DNA of 20,573 bases from a virus (IMGVR_UViG_3300042731_002243:1-20573); one strand, 5' to 3'; numbered from the stretch's first letter, positions 6,922 to 16,800 are shown. A program made the numbers and translations. The notes: generated by a model not told the origin, from the sequence alone.

Positions 6922-9900
6922 ATGGCAACATTAATTTCAAGTAAACAGATACAGGGTGTAGTAACTGCTTCAGTAGTTGAAGGAGAATTTTTAGTTTCTG
7001 GCTCATTAGTAGTAACTGGTAGTGGTGTTGTTACTCAAGATTTAACTTCATCTGGTACTATAACTGCAACTGAATTTGTAGGTAGTGGTACTAATCTTAC
7101 GTTTAATGGTACTGGTATTGTATCTGGTTCATCACAACTTACAACAGAGTTTGATTCAAGATATTTAAATGCAAATGCAGATGGTGTAATTAGTGGTTCA
7201 TCACAATTAACATCTTCTTTTGATTCAAGATACATAAATACAAATACAGATAGTGTAGTTAGTGGTTCATCACAAATAAGTTTGAGTGGTGTACAAGGTG
7301 ATACAGATGATGTATCCGAAGGTTCATCAAATCTTTATTATACAGATGCAAGAGTTAAGACAAAATTAACTGCTGAGGGTGTAATTAGTGGAAGTTCACA
7401 AGTTACCATATCCCAAACTGGTGGATATACTGCCTTTAGTTCATCAATTGCTGCATCAGTATCTTCATCAACTTTACCTGAAGGAGTAGTTAGTGGTTCA
7501 TCACAAATTGATTATGATGATATAAGTGATAAACCTGCATTTATCGGAGGCACAAATGTAACTGTAACTTCTGGTAGTGGTGGTATTACAATTAACTCTA
7601 CTGGTGGTGGAGGCGGTGGTGGTTCAACAGATATTTCATATCTGAACCAATATACATCTTCAACCGATGCAAGATTTGGTATTATTGAATCCACAACTGC
7701 ATCTTTAGACCAAAGATTAGACCAAATAGAATCAAACACCGGTTCGTATGGTTCAGGTGGAGATATAAGTTCACTAAATACATTTACATCTTCAATACAA
7801 ACTGAAGTAGATGCAATATCTGCTGCAACATCTTCATATTTAACAGAAACACCCGCGGGAACAATTAGTGGTTCACAACAAATTACTGATTTAGGATTCA
7901 TTAGTTCATCCCATACAGATATAACATCACTTAATTCATATACATCTTCAACAGATACAAGATTAAGTGGTATAGATTCATTTACTTCATCTATTCAAAC
8001 AGAAGTTGATGCAATAAGTGCAACTACTTCATCTTATTTGACACAATTACCAAGTGGGGTAGTTAGTGGTAGTGTTTTAAGAACATTAGATGGTACTGAT
8101 GTTGTAAGTGGTTCAGTATTAAGAACATTAGATAGTACAGATGTAATAAGTGGTTCAGCACAAATAACTGCGTTTGGATTCGTATCAGAAAGTTCATCAG
8201 TCCCTGCAGGAACTATTAGTGGTTCAGCACAAATCACTGCTTTAGGATTTGTAAGTAGTAGTGGAGATAGTACACCTGCTGGAACAATTAGTGGTTCAAA
8301 ACAAATTACTGATTTAGGATTTATTTCTTCATCAGATTCAACAACGTCATTAAACTCATATACATCTTCAACAGATGTAAGATTAACAAATATAGAATCT
8401 ACAACCTCTTCATTAGACCAGAGGTTAGACCAAATAGAATCAAATACTGGTTCTTATAGTTCTACAACTGATATAACATCTTTAAATTCATTTACAGCAT
8501 CTATTGATACTACAATAAAAAGTAAATTAAATACAGAAAATGTTGTAAGTGGTTCTTTATCATCTTCAATTGCATTTGATGGAAATAGAACAGTATCTAA
8601 TACTGATTTACCAAGTGGTGTTTATAACAATAACTTTGGAACGAGTGGTTCAATACAAGATTTTATATCATCAGTATTTTTCCCAAACACGGCACCAACA
8701 ATAAACTCTACACAATTTACAATAGCAGAGTTTTTAACTAGTGGTTCAACTGTGGGTACATTATCAGCAACTGATGCCGAAGGACAGTCAATAACATTTA
8801 CTACACAATCTGCATATACTGATGATAAAGTAAAAGTTTCAACTGGTGGAGTTATAACTTTAACAGAAACTGCAACATCATCATCATATAATACGACATT
8901 AAGTGGTAGTATTCATGCACACGAAGTAGAAGTAACTGCTACAGATACATTTAATAGTTCAACAAATAAAACAATACACATTATAGTTACTCCAAACGAG
9001 GCCCCTAAATTTAGAGAAGGTTCAACTGGTGGTAATGTAATTACAAACGTAACGGCTAGTTTAAATGAGAATAGTTCAGATGGTACTTTAGTAAAAAGAG
9101 TATTTTTTACTGATGGAGAAAGTGATACAATTACAATTGATTCATCTTCAATATCACCTGCAAACCATTTTTCAATAACAAAATATTCAACTTACGTTGA
9201 TATAACACAAAATACAGGTTCATTAGATTATGAAACCTATCCAACATATACATTTAGTATATCTGCATCTGATGAACACTATCAGGCAGGACAAGATAAT
9301 GATGCAATAGTTACTTTACCAATATCAGTAAGTGTTGCAGATAATGCACACCCAACAATCAATAACCAAACTCTTTCATCTATAAATGAAAATAGTTCAA
9401 ATGGTGCAACAGTTGGTTCTATATCAGCAACTGATGTAGATTCAGATACTATAACATTTAGTAATTTTACATTGTATAAACTAGAATTGGATAATTCAAA
9501 TGTTTCAAGTGGTTCATATGGCGGAACATCACAGGCATCAGACCCACATGAAAATCCATTCCAAATGACTTCGGCCGGGCTTGTAACAAGAAAGACCGGA
9601 GTACATATAAATTCTGATTTGATAAACGAATATCAATATACAGTAATCGTAAAAGATAATTTTAACACTGCATCAAATGAGGCAATTGTTACCATACCAA
9701 TTGATGATGATACTCCTGCTAGTATTTCAACGAATGGAACGTTTAGAATTGTTGAATCGGCAGTAAGTGGTGCATTAATTAGAACAAATGCAAATGGATT
9801 TAGTGGTACACAAGCAGATTTAAGTTCAAATCAAAGTGGTACTTTCACAAACTCTTCAAATCCTGCTATTGCAGTTAATAGTTCAAATGGTAACTTATCA

Positions 9901-10905
9901 TTGGCAGTTGATTTAAGTGGTTCAGCAACTCAGAGTGGAGACACAATAACATCTAACGTAACCTTTACAAACACATTTGGTACAACAACTGTACAATCAG
10001 TAACAGCAAACGTAGTTGGTAACAGTGCACCAACAATATCATTTACAAATCAAACTGCAAAATTTGAAACAGATTTGGCATTAGATGGTGTAACTATGGT
10101 AAGTATGAGTGTAAGTGATACAGAAAGTGATACACCATTTTCTGCTTCACTTAGTGGTAGTAATCTAAGTTTAGTTTATTCTAACTCTGATTCAAGTTCA
10201 ATTGGTATTCATGCAAGTGGTAATTTAGCTGCTGGAACTTACACATATACTGTTAAAGTTACTGATTCATATGGAGAATCAACAACATATAGTGATAGAA
10301 GTTTTACAGTTTCAACATCAGCTGATTATGGTAGAGTGTTTGTTTATGATGTAGGATTTAACAACGCAACTTATAACACCGCAGTTGGTATTGATTCAGA
10401 AGATAGTTCAACACCACCGGTTGCAACACCACATTCAAATATTGGATTCTTAGATAAAATAAAAGATGATGATGTAATTGGAGATTCAACATTTACATAT
10501 TCTTATGGTGGAACACAAACTGCAACAAAATTAGGTGAAGCAAGTGGTTCTAATTTACATGATGTATTAAGAACAATGGGAAGTAGTGGTGTAATGAGTA
10601 GAAATTCAGCAAAACACTTTGTGGTTTTATTCCCAAGTGGTTCAGATATGGGAGGCATTCCAACAACTACAACAGATTCATATGGTGGTTCAACTGCAGG
10701 AGAGTATGTGTTAGAGGTAGGAACAGATGGAACTACAATTGATGGTTCTAATACATTAGAGGCATCTGAAATTAATCAAATAACATTAGCAACAGCTCAT
10801 GTAGGTTATACAACCTGGTTTATGGTAGGTGCTACAAACCAAGTTGCAAGTTCAACAAACTTTAACTTAGGATTAAACCCATCATCAGGTTCTGGAGGAG
10901 AATAA
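6922..10905 (+). CDS. Large tail fibre protein with SGSSQ linkers and cadherin-like domains
   Basis: This 1327-residue protein is built from repeats. Residues about 1-225 contain a series of V(V/I)SGSSQ units separated by beta-rich segments. A polyglycine run (about 228-234) follows, then a zone (about 240-580) with short coiled coils of the type LDQRLDQIESNTGS and more SGS units (SGSAQ, SGSKQ, SGSVL). Residues about 590-1130 hold three or four cadherin-like domains, seen from repeated NENSS, ATDxDxD and APTI signatures separated by about 100 residues. The final domain (about 1134-1327) is distinct, Gly/Ser/Thr-rich, and may be the tip. There is no S74 chaperone. No signal peptide is evident. 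Expected role: a trimeric fibre contacting the host surface. Cadherin-like domains suggest carbohydrate or calcium binding, which is inference. Confidence 0.85.
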   Translation: MATLISSKQIQGVVTASVVEGEFLVSGSLVVTGSGVVTQDLTSSGTITATEFVGSGTNLTFNGTGIVSGSSQLTTEFDSRYLNANADGVISGSSQLTSSFDSRYINTNTDSVVSGSSQISLSGVQGDTDDVSEGSSNLYYTDARVKTKLTAEGVISGSSQVTISQTGGYTAFSSSIAASVSSSTLPEGVVSGSSQIDYDDISDKPAFIGGTNVTVTSGSGGITINSTGGGGGGGSTDISYLNQYTSSTDARFGIIESTTASLDQRLDQIESNTGSYGSGGDISSLNTFTSSIQTEVDAISAATSSYLTETPAGTISGSQQITDLGFISSSHTDITSLNSYTSSTDTRLSGIDSFTSSIQTEVDAISATTSSYLTQLPSGVVSGSVLRTLDGTDVVSGSVLRTLDSTDVISGSAQITAFGFVSESSSVPAGTISGSAQITALGFVSSSGDSTPAGTISGSKQITDLGFISSSDSTTSLNSYTSSTDVRLTNIESTTSSLDQRLDQIESNTGSYSSTTDITSLNSFTASIDTTIKSKLNTENVVSGSLSSSIAFDGNRTVSNTDLPSGVYNNNFGTSGSIQDFISSVFFPNTAPTINSTQFTIAEFLTSGSTVGTLSATDAEGQSITFTTQSAYTDDKVKVSTGGVITLTETATSSSYNTTLSGSIHAHEVEVTATDTFNSSTNKTIHIIVTPNEAPKFREGSTGGNVITNVTASLNENSSDGTLVKRVFFTDGESDTITIDSSSISPANHFSITKYSTYVDITQNTGSLDYETYPTYTFSISASDEHYQAGQDNDAIVTLPISVSVADNAHPTINNQTLSSINENSSNGATVGSISATDVDSDTITFSNFTLYKLELDNSNVSSGSYGGTSQASDPHENPFQMTSAGLVTRKTGVHINSDLINEYQYTVIVKDNFNTASNEAIVTIPIDDDTPASISTNGTFRIVESAVSGALIRTNANGFSGTQADLSSNQSGTFTNSSNPAIAVNSSNGNLSLAVDLSGSATQSGDTITSNVTFTNTFGTTTVQSVTANVVGNSAPTISFTNQTAKFETDLALDGVTMVSMSVSDTESDTPFSASLSGSNLSLVYSNSDSSSIGIHASGNLAAGTYTYTVKVTDSYGESTTYSDRSFTVSTSADYGRVFVYDVGFNNATYNTAVGIDSEDSSTPPVATPHSNIGFLDKIKDDDVIGDSTFTYSYGGTQTATKLGEASGSNLHDVLRTMGSSGVMSRNSAKHFVVLFPSGSDMGGIPTTTTDSYGGSTAGEYVLEVGTDGTTIDGSNTLEASEINQITLATAHVGYTTWFMVGATNQVASSTNFNLGLNPSSGSGGE

Positions 10906-10916
10906 TATTTATATAA
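10905..10916 (+). promoter_or_regulatory. Candidate late promoter motif ATATTTATATAA
   Basis: An exact copy of the 12-mer starts on the last base of the preceding stop codon and ends 15 bases before the next start codon (10932). It fills most of the short gap between two fibre genes. Confidence 0.45.
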
Positions 10917-10931
10917 AAGAGAAAAAAAGAT

Positions 10932-11522
10932 ATGCCATCGTTTAGTTCAAAAGTACAATTATCATCAACTGCACAGAGTAACAATATAGTACTCGCTGAT
11001 GTAGATAGGATAAAAGGAGCATTTAAAACTTATGCATCTGCTTCAACAATGAACGCAACTTCTGTAAATTATTTTTCAGATGGTCAAATTGTATATGTAG
11101 AAGATAGTGGCTCTCTTTTCAAAGCAACAGTTACTCCAGCAAATCCTGGTCAAGGTCAATTTGATGATTTAGTAACATTTGCACCATTCTCATTTCATAG
11201 TGGTTCTTTTGTTAGTGCATCATTTGATGGAACACATACATTAACATTATTTGGAGAAAATCTAAGTGGTTCTACTCAAATATCAATGTCTGTTGATTTA
11301 TCTGCATTGACAGGTTCTGGTGGAGGCGGTGGCGGTAGTGGTGATATTACTGCTGTTTTTGCGGGAGATGGATTGACTGGTGGAGCTTCAAGTGGTAACG
11401 CTACTTTAGAAGTAGATGCAGGTGATGGTATAACTTTAACTGGTGGTGTCTCTGTTGATACAGGTTCAGTTCACTTTACAGAAGGTGTACAAAAAACGAA
11501 TTTAGACGGTGGTGAAGTTTAA
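10932..11522 (+). CDS. Short fibre-like protein
   Basis: The 196-residue protein has an N-terminal domain (about 1-85) with DGQIVYVEDSGSLFKATV (about 50-67), a pattern met at the start of other phage fibre proteins. A beta segment, a polyglycine linker (about 130-137) and a SGDITAVFAGDGLTGG module (about 138-153) follow. It ends soon after SVHFTEGVQ. The last part resembles an internal segment of the 1641-residue fibre (GDITAV...HFTQGV at 16198-16305), so the protein looks like a fibre lacking its distal part. It may be a short connector fibre or the remnant of a longer gene. No S74 domain is present. The ribosome site is poor. Confidence 0.75.
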   Translation: MPSFSSKVQLSSTAQSNNIVLADVDRIKGAFKTYASASTMNATSVNYFSDGQIVYVEDSGSLFKATVTPANPGQGQFDDLVTFAPFSFHSGSFVSASFDGTHTLTLFGENLSGSTQISMSVDLSALTGSGGGGGGSGDITAVFAGDGLTGGASSGNATLEVDAGDGITLTGGVSVDTGSVHFTEGVQKTNLDGGEV

Positions 11523-11529
11523 CCAACGT

Positions 11530-11541
11530 ATATTTATAAAA
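11530..11541 (+). promoter_or_regulatory. Candidate late promoter motif ATATTTATAAAA
   Basis: The nine-base core with a modified tail lies eight bases after the preceding stop codon and 86 bases before the next start. A palindrome with a T run follows immediately, which is awkward for a + strand promoter. Confidence 0.35.
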
Positions 11542-11545
11542 GAAT

Positions 11546-11566
11546 AATTCTATATAGAATTTTTTT
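11546..11566 (+). terminator. Perfect 16-base palindrome with T run, possible weak terminator
   Basis: AATTCTATATAGAATT (11546-11561) is a perfect palindrome that can fold as a 6-bp stem with a four-base loop, and the T run continues to 11566. The stem is AT-rich, so termination would be weak. It may instead be a processing site or a protein-binding site. Confidence 0.4.
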
Positions 11567-11627
11567 AATCGGAGTAAATACTCAAAAATGGTTACATATT
11601 AATTAAACAAAAAGGAAACTAAAAATT

Positions 11628-13712
11628 ATGGCTCAAACTATAAAACACAGAAGAGGTAAATTAGAGCGTATTGCAAGTATAACTCCGATTAGTGGTGAAT
11701 TAATCATAGCTTCGGGTTCTGACTTATCAGTACACCAATCTGGTTTACTGTTTGTTGGAGTTGATGGAAATGTATTAACACCTTCAAACAAAATTTTAAC
11801 AGGTTCGGCTACCGCACCCGATGTAACTGGTGGTTCATTCGACCATTCGGTTGACGGTATTCCTTACTATGAAACCGATGCTAAGAAATTAACAATTCTT
11901 GGTAAAGGTGGTAACACAGATGTAACATTGGCACATGGACAAATTGATTTCAATGGTTCAGGTATCGTATCATCATCTTCACAAGTATCTGAATTAGCTG
12001 GTATTAACGATTCAACTTTAACTATTACAGCTGGTGATGGTTTAAAAACAGGCGGTACATTCACAAGTAACCAAAGTGGAGACAGTTCAGTAACATTAGA
12101 TATTGATGTATCTGATTTTGCTGGTGCAGGTTTAGAAGATGATGGTTCAGAAAATTTAAGAATTGCTGCAGGTGGTGTAACCAATGCGATGTTAGATGGT
12201 TCAATCGCTAATGCAAAATTAAGTAATTCTGCTATTACAATTGCTGGTACATCTACTTCATTAGGTGGTTCAATCACATTAGCTACTATTACAAATGGTA
12301 GTGGAATTCAATCGGGTTCTATTACAAATGCTGATTTGGCTGGTTCAATCGCTGATAGTAAATTAAACACTATTTCAACTGCAAATAAAGTATCTTTATC
12401 GGCTCTTGATATTGATGGTGCGAGTGCTCTAGGTGGTGCTCCTGCTGGTGCTGATTTGATTCCTATTGATGATGGTGCGGGTGGTACTAACAAATCTATG
12501 ACCGTATCAAACTTACAGACATACATGCAATCAAACCTTTCATTCTCAAGTGGAGATATTGAAGGTGTAACTGCAGGAAGTGGTATTACTGGTGGTGGTA
12601 CATCAGGTACTGTTGTAGTAGGTGTTGATTCTGGTTCACTTGCTGGTAGTGGTTTAGCTGCTCCTGCGGGTGGTGCAATTAACGTAAATGTTGATGATTC
12701 TTCAATTGAAATTGACTCTGATACATTACAAGTTAAGGCAAGTGGTATTACAAATGCCATGTTAAATGGTTCAATTGCAAATGGAAAACTTGCAAACTCG
12801 GCTATTACAATTGCTGGTACATCTACTTCACTAGGTGGTTCAATTACTTTAGCAACAATCACAAATGGTAGTGGAATCCAATCAGGTTCTATTACAAATG
12901 ATGATTTAGCTGGTTCGATTTCGAATGATAAACTTGCTGGTTCAATCGCAAATGGTAAATTAGCTAACTCGGCAATTACAATTGCTGGTACATCTACTTC
13001 ATTAGGTGGTTCAATCACAGCCGATACAATTGCTGGACAGATTTCAGCTGGAACAATTACTAACGCACAATTAGATGGTTCAATCGCAAATTCAAAACTT
13101 GCAAATGATGGAATCACAATCGGTTCTACTGATACTTCATTAGGTGATACAATCACTGCAATTGTTGGATTAACAGATTTAGATTTAGCTGCTGGAGATA
13201 GAACAATCTTTGATACAGTTGGTGCAAATACACTTACAATTGGTGCTTCTTCAACTGATATCGTACTACCTGGTAACTTAACAGTTAGTGGTACTACAAC
13301 ATATATCGATACTACAAACGTAGCAATTGGAGATAACATTCTTGAATTAAATGCTGCTGGTAGTAACGATGGTGGTATTTATGTAAGAGATGCTGAAGGT
13401 ACTTCAAATTCTGGTTCATTACTATGGAATACAGGTGATGACAGATGGATTGGTGGAGTTAAAGGTTCAGAAAAAATCTTAACTTTCTACAATGCAGACC
13501 CAACAACTAATAACGTACAGAAGGTAAATTCTTCTAACCTATTAGTAGATTCAGCAATTTCTGATAATGGTACTGCAGTAACAATTAGTTCTAACTTAAT
13601 TATAAGTGGATTAACTGCTTCTCAATTAGTTGTAACTAATGGTTCAAAACAATTAGTATCTTCTACTGATATTTCATCTCTAACACTAACGTTAGATGGT
13701 GGAACGTTCTAA
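11628..13712 (+). CDS. Tail fibre protein with repeated ITIAGTSTSLGGSIT modules
   Basis: The 694-residue protein starts MAQTIKHRRGK, the short beta domain also seen at the start of two other fibres here and resembling the N-terminus of the major tropism determinant; it probably attaches to the tail. Most of the body (about 180-510) consists of repeats with GSIANxKL, AITIAGTSTSLGGSIT and GSGIQSGSITN elements, suggesting an elongated beta-rich shaft. Near residues 550-625 is a module with NLTVSGTTTYIDTTNVAIGD followed by LLWNTGDDRWIGG, common in phage fibres and related to two modules of the next gene. It lacks an S74 chaperone and ends LTLTLDGGTF. AAAGGA (11611-11616) lies upstream of the start. 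A strong terminator follows, so this fibre may be expressed separately. Confidence 0.85.
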   Translation: MAQTIKHRRGKLERIASITPISGELIIASGSDLSVHQSGLLFVGVDGNVLTPSNKILTGSATAPDVTGGSFDHSVDGIPYYETDAKKLTILGKGGNTDVTLAHGQIDFNGSGIVSSSSQVSELAGINDSTLTITAGDGLKTGGTFTSNQSGDSSVTLDIDVSDFAGAGLEDDGSENLRIAAGGVTNAMLDGSIANAKLSNSAITIAGTSTSLGGSITLATITNGSGIQSGSITNADLAGSIADSKLNTISTANKVSLSALDIDGASALGGAPAGADLIPIDDGAGGTNKSMTVSNLQTYMQSNLSFSSGDIEGVTAGSGITGGGTSGTVVVGVDSGSLAGSGLAAPAGGAINVNVDDSSIEIDSDTLQVKASGITNAMLNGSIANGKLANSAITIAGTSTSLGGSITLATITNGSGIQSGSITNDDLAGSISNDKLAGSIANGKLANSAITIAGTSTSLGGSITADTIAGQISAGTITNAQLDGSIANSKLANDGITIGSTDTSLGDTITAIVGLTDLDLAAGDRTIFDTVGANTLTIGASSTDIVLPGNLTVSGTTTYIDTTNVAIGDNILELNAAGSNDGGIYVRDAEGTSNSGSLLWNTGDDRWIGGVKGSEKILTFYNADPTTNNVQKVNSSNLLVDSAISDNGTAVTISSNLIISGLTASQLVVTNGSKQLVSSTDISSLTLTLDGGTF
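12180..12362 (+). repeat. Fibre repeat unit, copy 1
   Basis: This 183-base segment matches 12750-12932 at a fixed offset of 570 bases (190 codons) with no gaps that I could see. Differences are mostly at third codon positions. It encodes TNAML through the GSIANxKL, AGTSTSLGGSIT and SGSITN elements. Confidence 0.8.
12750..12932 (+). repeat. Fibre repeat unit, copy 2
   Basis: Second copy of the unit at 12180-12362. A third, partial copy begins 171 bases after the GSIAN part of this one. Confidence 0.8.
12939..13018 (+). repeat. Fibre repeat unit, partial copy 3
   Basis: This segment repeats the GSIANGKLANSAITIAGTS part of copy 2 and the following LGGSIT, then diverges. A more worn fourth start (GSIANSKLANDGITIGSTDT) follows at 13077. 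Confidence 0.75.
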
Positions 13713-13737
13713 ACGTAGGCACACATTTTATATAAAG

Positions 13738-13766
13738 AATCCTCACTTCGGTGGGGATTTTTTTTT
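13738..13766 (+). terminator. Strong terminator with a C(TTCG)G tetraloop
   Basis: AATCCTCAC (13738-13746) pairs with GTGGGGATT (13751-13759) with one G-T wobble, around the very stable TTCG tetraloop closed by C-G. A T run to 13766 follows. It separates the 694-residue fibre gene from the next one. Confidence 0.92.
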
Positions 13767-13782
13767 ATTATCAAATAAAATC

Positions 13783-13794
13783 ATATTTATATAA
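13783..13794 (+). promoter_or_regulatory. Candidate late promoter motif ATATTTATATAA, first of a pair
   Basis: An exact copy of the 12-mer 16 bases after the terminator and 60 bases before the next start codon. A second exact copy lies 43 bases downstream. Confidence 0.45.
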
Positions 13795-13825
13795 GTGAAG
13801 AATTACCTAATTATTGAGGTTTGGA

Positions 13826-13837
13826 ATATTTATATAA
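13826..13837 (+). promoter_or_regulatory. Candidate late promoter motif ATATTTATATAA, second of a pair
   Basis: An exact copy of the 12-mer 17 bases before the start codon of the largest fibre gene, similar to the spacings at 99 (20 bases) and 10905 (15 bases). AGGA (13843-13846) lies between motif and start. Confidence 0.5.
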
Positions 13838-13854
13838 AATTTAGGATGTAATTA

Positions 13855-16800
13855 ATGGCAGCTATTATACAATTAAGGAGAGGTTCATCCCCTTCATCGC
13901 TTTCTTATGGTGAAATATATGTAAACGATGACTCGGCATCATTGGTACTGAGATTATCAGGTTCGGGTGATATCGTAACATTAACAAAATTAGAACAAAA
14001 AAATCATGGTAACCTATGGATTGATGGTGATATAACAGCATCATCTATATCAGCAAGTGGTGATGTAAGAATCGGTGGCCAATTATTTTTAGGAGATGAG
14101 GCAACTGATGATATAGTTGTACAAGGTTCATTAAGTTCATCTTTAATACCAGAATCAAATGCTGCACATGATTTAGGTTCTTCTACAAAAAATTGGAAAG
14201 ACCTTTATGTTGGAACAATATATGCAACAAGTACAGTATTATCTGGTCAATCAAACCTATCAAGTTCAGCACAAATTACCGCTTTTGGATTCATAAGTGG
14301 TTCAGATTTAGATTCTTTAAATTCATATACATCCTCAACTGATATTAGATTAACAAATCTACAATCAACTACATCATCGTTTGATGTAAGAATTACACAA
14401 TTAGAAACCGATACAGGTTCACAAGACCAAAGATTAGATAGATTAGAATTAGAAACTGGTTCTCTAAACACTACTAATACTGCACAAAATACTAGATTAA
14501 CAACATTAGAAACTAAAACTGGTTCTTTAGATAGTGATATTACAACTATTAATGGTAGATTAGGTAATGTTGAAACTACTACTGCATCATTTGATAGTAG
14601 ATTGGATAATTTAGAATCAACATCAGGTTCATCTAACACCTTCCAGGCAGATGCTACAATTCAATTAAACAATATAGAATCAACTACTTCCTCTTTTGAT
14701 GGAAGATTAGATAATATAGAATCTACTACTTCATCTTTTGATGGTAGATTAGATAACTTAGAATCTACTACTGCATCTATTGATGTTAGAATAAATGGTA
14801 TTGATACTACAACCGCTTCTTTTGATGGTAGATTAGATATTTTAGAAGCAAAAAGTACAACAATTGGAACTGTAACATCTTCACTTGATTCAAGATTAGA
14901 TGTTCAAGAGGCAAAAAGTACAACAATTGGAACTATAACATCTTCTTTTGATGGAAGATTAGATAATATAGAATCTACTACCTCATCTTTAGATAGTAGA
15001 GTAGATGCACTAGAAACTAGTACAGCATCCTCAGACATAAGTGTAGATTCATTAAATACATTTACATCATCATTTAACACTGCAATTACATTAAATAGTG
15101 ATGATGTAACAGTATTAGGAAACTTAACAGTACAAGGTACACAAACACAACTTAATACATCAACTCTTAATATAGAGGATAAAAATTTACTTATAGCAAG
15201 TGGAGCAGCAGATTCATCAGCTGCAAATGGAGCAGGTATTACAATTGATGGTGCAGATAAAACATTAACATGGGACCACTCTAATACTAACTTTGTATTT
15301 GATGCAAGAGTAAGTTCATCAGTTGGATTTGCTGGAGATGGTAGTGGATTGACGGGTGTAACTGCAAATGCAGTTGCATTTAATAATATAACAAGTAAAC
15401 CAACATTAATTAGTGGTTCATCTCAAATAGACCACGATGCCACAGACAACTATGTTGCAGGTGAACACTTCTTACAATCAGCTATTACAACTGTGGGTAC
15501 TATTGGTACTGGTGTTTGGCAAGGTACTGTTATCGACAAACAATATTTAGATGATGAAGTTTTAAATACTTCATTAAATTCATATACTGCAAGTAATGAT
15601 ACTGCAGCAACTGTACAAAATAATAGATTATCAAGTTTAGAATCAACAACTTCTTCTTTAGATGGAAGATTAGATATTCAAGAGGCAAAAAGTACAACAA
15701 TTGCAGGTGTAACATCTTCACTTGATTCAAGATTAGATAATGTTGAAACTACTACATCTTCACTTGATTCAAGATTAGATAATATTGAAACTACTACATC
15801 TTCTTTAGACCAGAGATTAGATAGATTACAATTAGAAACTGCTTCTTTAAATACATCTGTAACTACAATCAATGGTAGATTAGATAATGTAGAATTAACT
15901 ACTTCCTCTTTTGATGGTAGATTAGATAACTTACAGGCAACAACTGAATCACTTGACCAAAGGTTAGATAGAATAGAATTATACACATCATCTAACGATA
16001 CAAGTTCATTCAATGCAAGATTTACAAATATAGAATCTACAACTTCTTCATTCGATAGTAGATTAGACCAATTAGAAACAAATACTGGTTCTCTTGGAAC
16101 TGCAGCATTCTTCAATGTTACGAGTTCTATATTTGGTGACTCAACAGTAGTACCAACTGCAGCTGCAGTAAACGATGCAATTGTTTCAGCGGGTGGTGGT
16201 GATATTACCGCCGTTGGTGCTGGATTAGGTTTAAGTGGTGGTGGAGTTTCGGGTGATATTACTCTTAACTTAAATACTGGCTCAACTCACTTTACACAAG
16301 GTGTAACTGCAATTGCAGGTGGAGCCGTTGATTTAACATCATTAAACTCATATACTTCATCAAATGATATTAAGATAACAAACATTCATTCTACAACTGC
16401 TTCATTCGATAGTAGATTAGATAACTTAGAAGGTGCAAGTGGTTCATACTTAACTGCTCACCCAAATATAAGTGCTGGTTCAAACATATCACAAGATAAT
16501 TCAGATGGTACTGTATTACAAGATTTAACAATCACATTAGATTCTAATGGACATGTAACTACTGCAACTTCTGCTACTGTAAATTTAGATGGAAGATATT
16601 ATACTGAAACAGAATCGGATACTTTATTTACAAAAAAAGGTGGACAAGGTGTAATTAGTGGTTCTTCACAAGTAAACGCTGATTCAATTACAAACTTTGA
16701 TGCAAATGTAGATACGAGATTAGATGCTAAAACAGTAATTAGTGGTTCTTCACAAGTAGTATTAGATAATGCAGATAAGACAGGATTTACTGCTGATGAT

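Noticed and set aside
7590-7625. Polyglycine codon run (GGTGGTGGAGGCGGTGGTGG) as a possible simple-repeat or frameshift site
   Set aside because: The same reading frame continues with fibre sequence on both sides, and a similar run is a linker in the 196-residue protein, so it is best explained as a flexible linker.
12308-13339. A 343-codon open frame on the - strand opposite the 694-residue fibre gene
   Set aside because: Its Pro/Ile/Val/Ser-rich repetitive sequence follows from reading the complement of the fibre repeats; the + strand frame has the fibre domains and proper context.
14335-16092. Regularly spaced repeats that could suggest a CRISPR array
   Set aside because: The repeats are in frame, multiples of 42 bases, vary at third codon positions and encode coiled coil; there are no unique spacers or cas genes.
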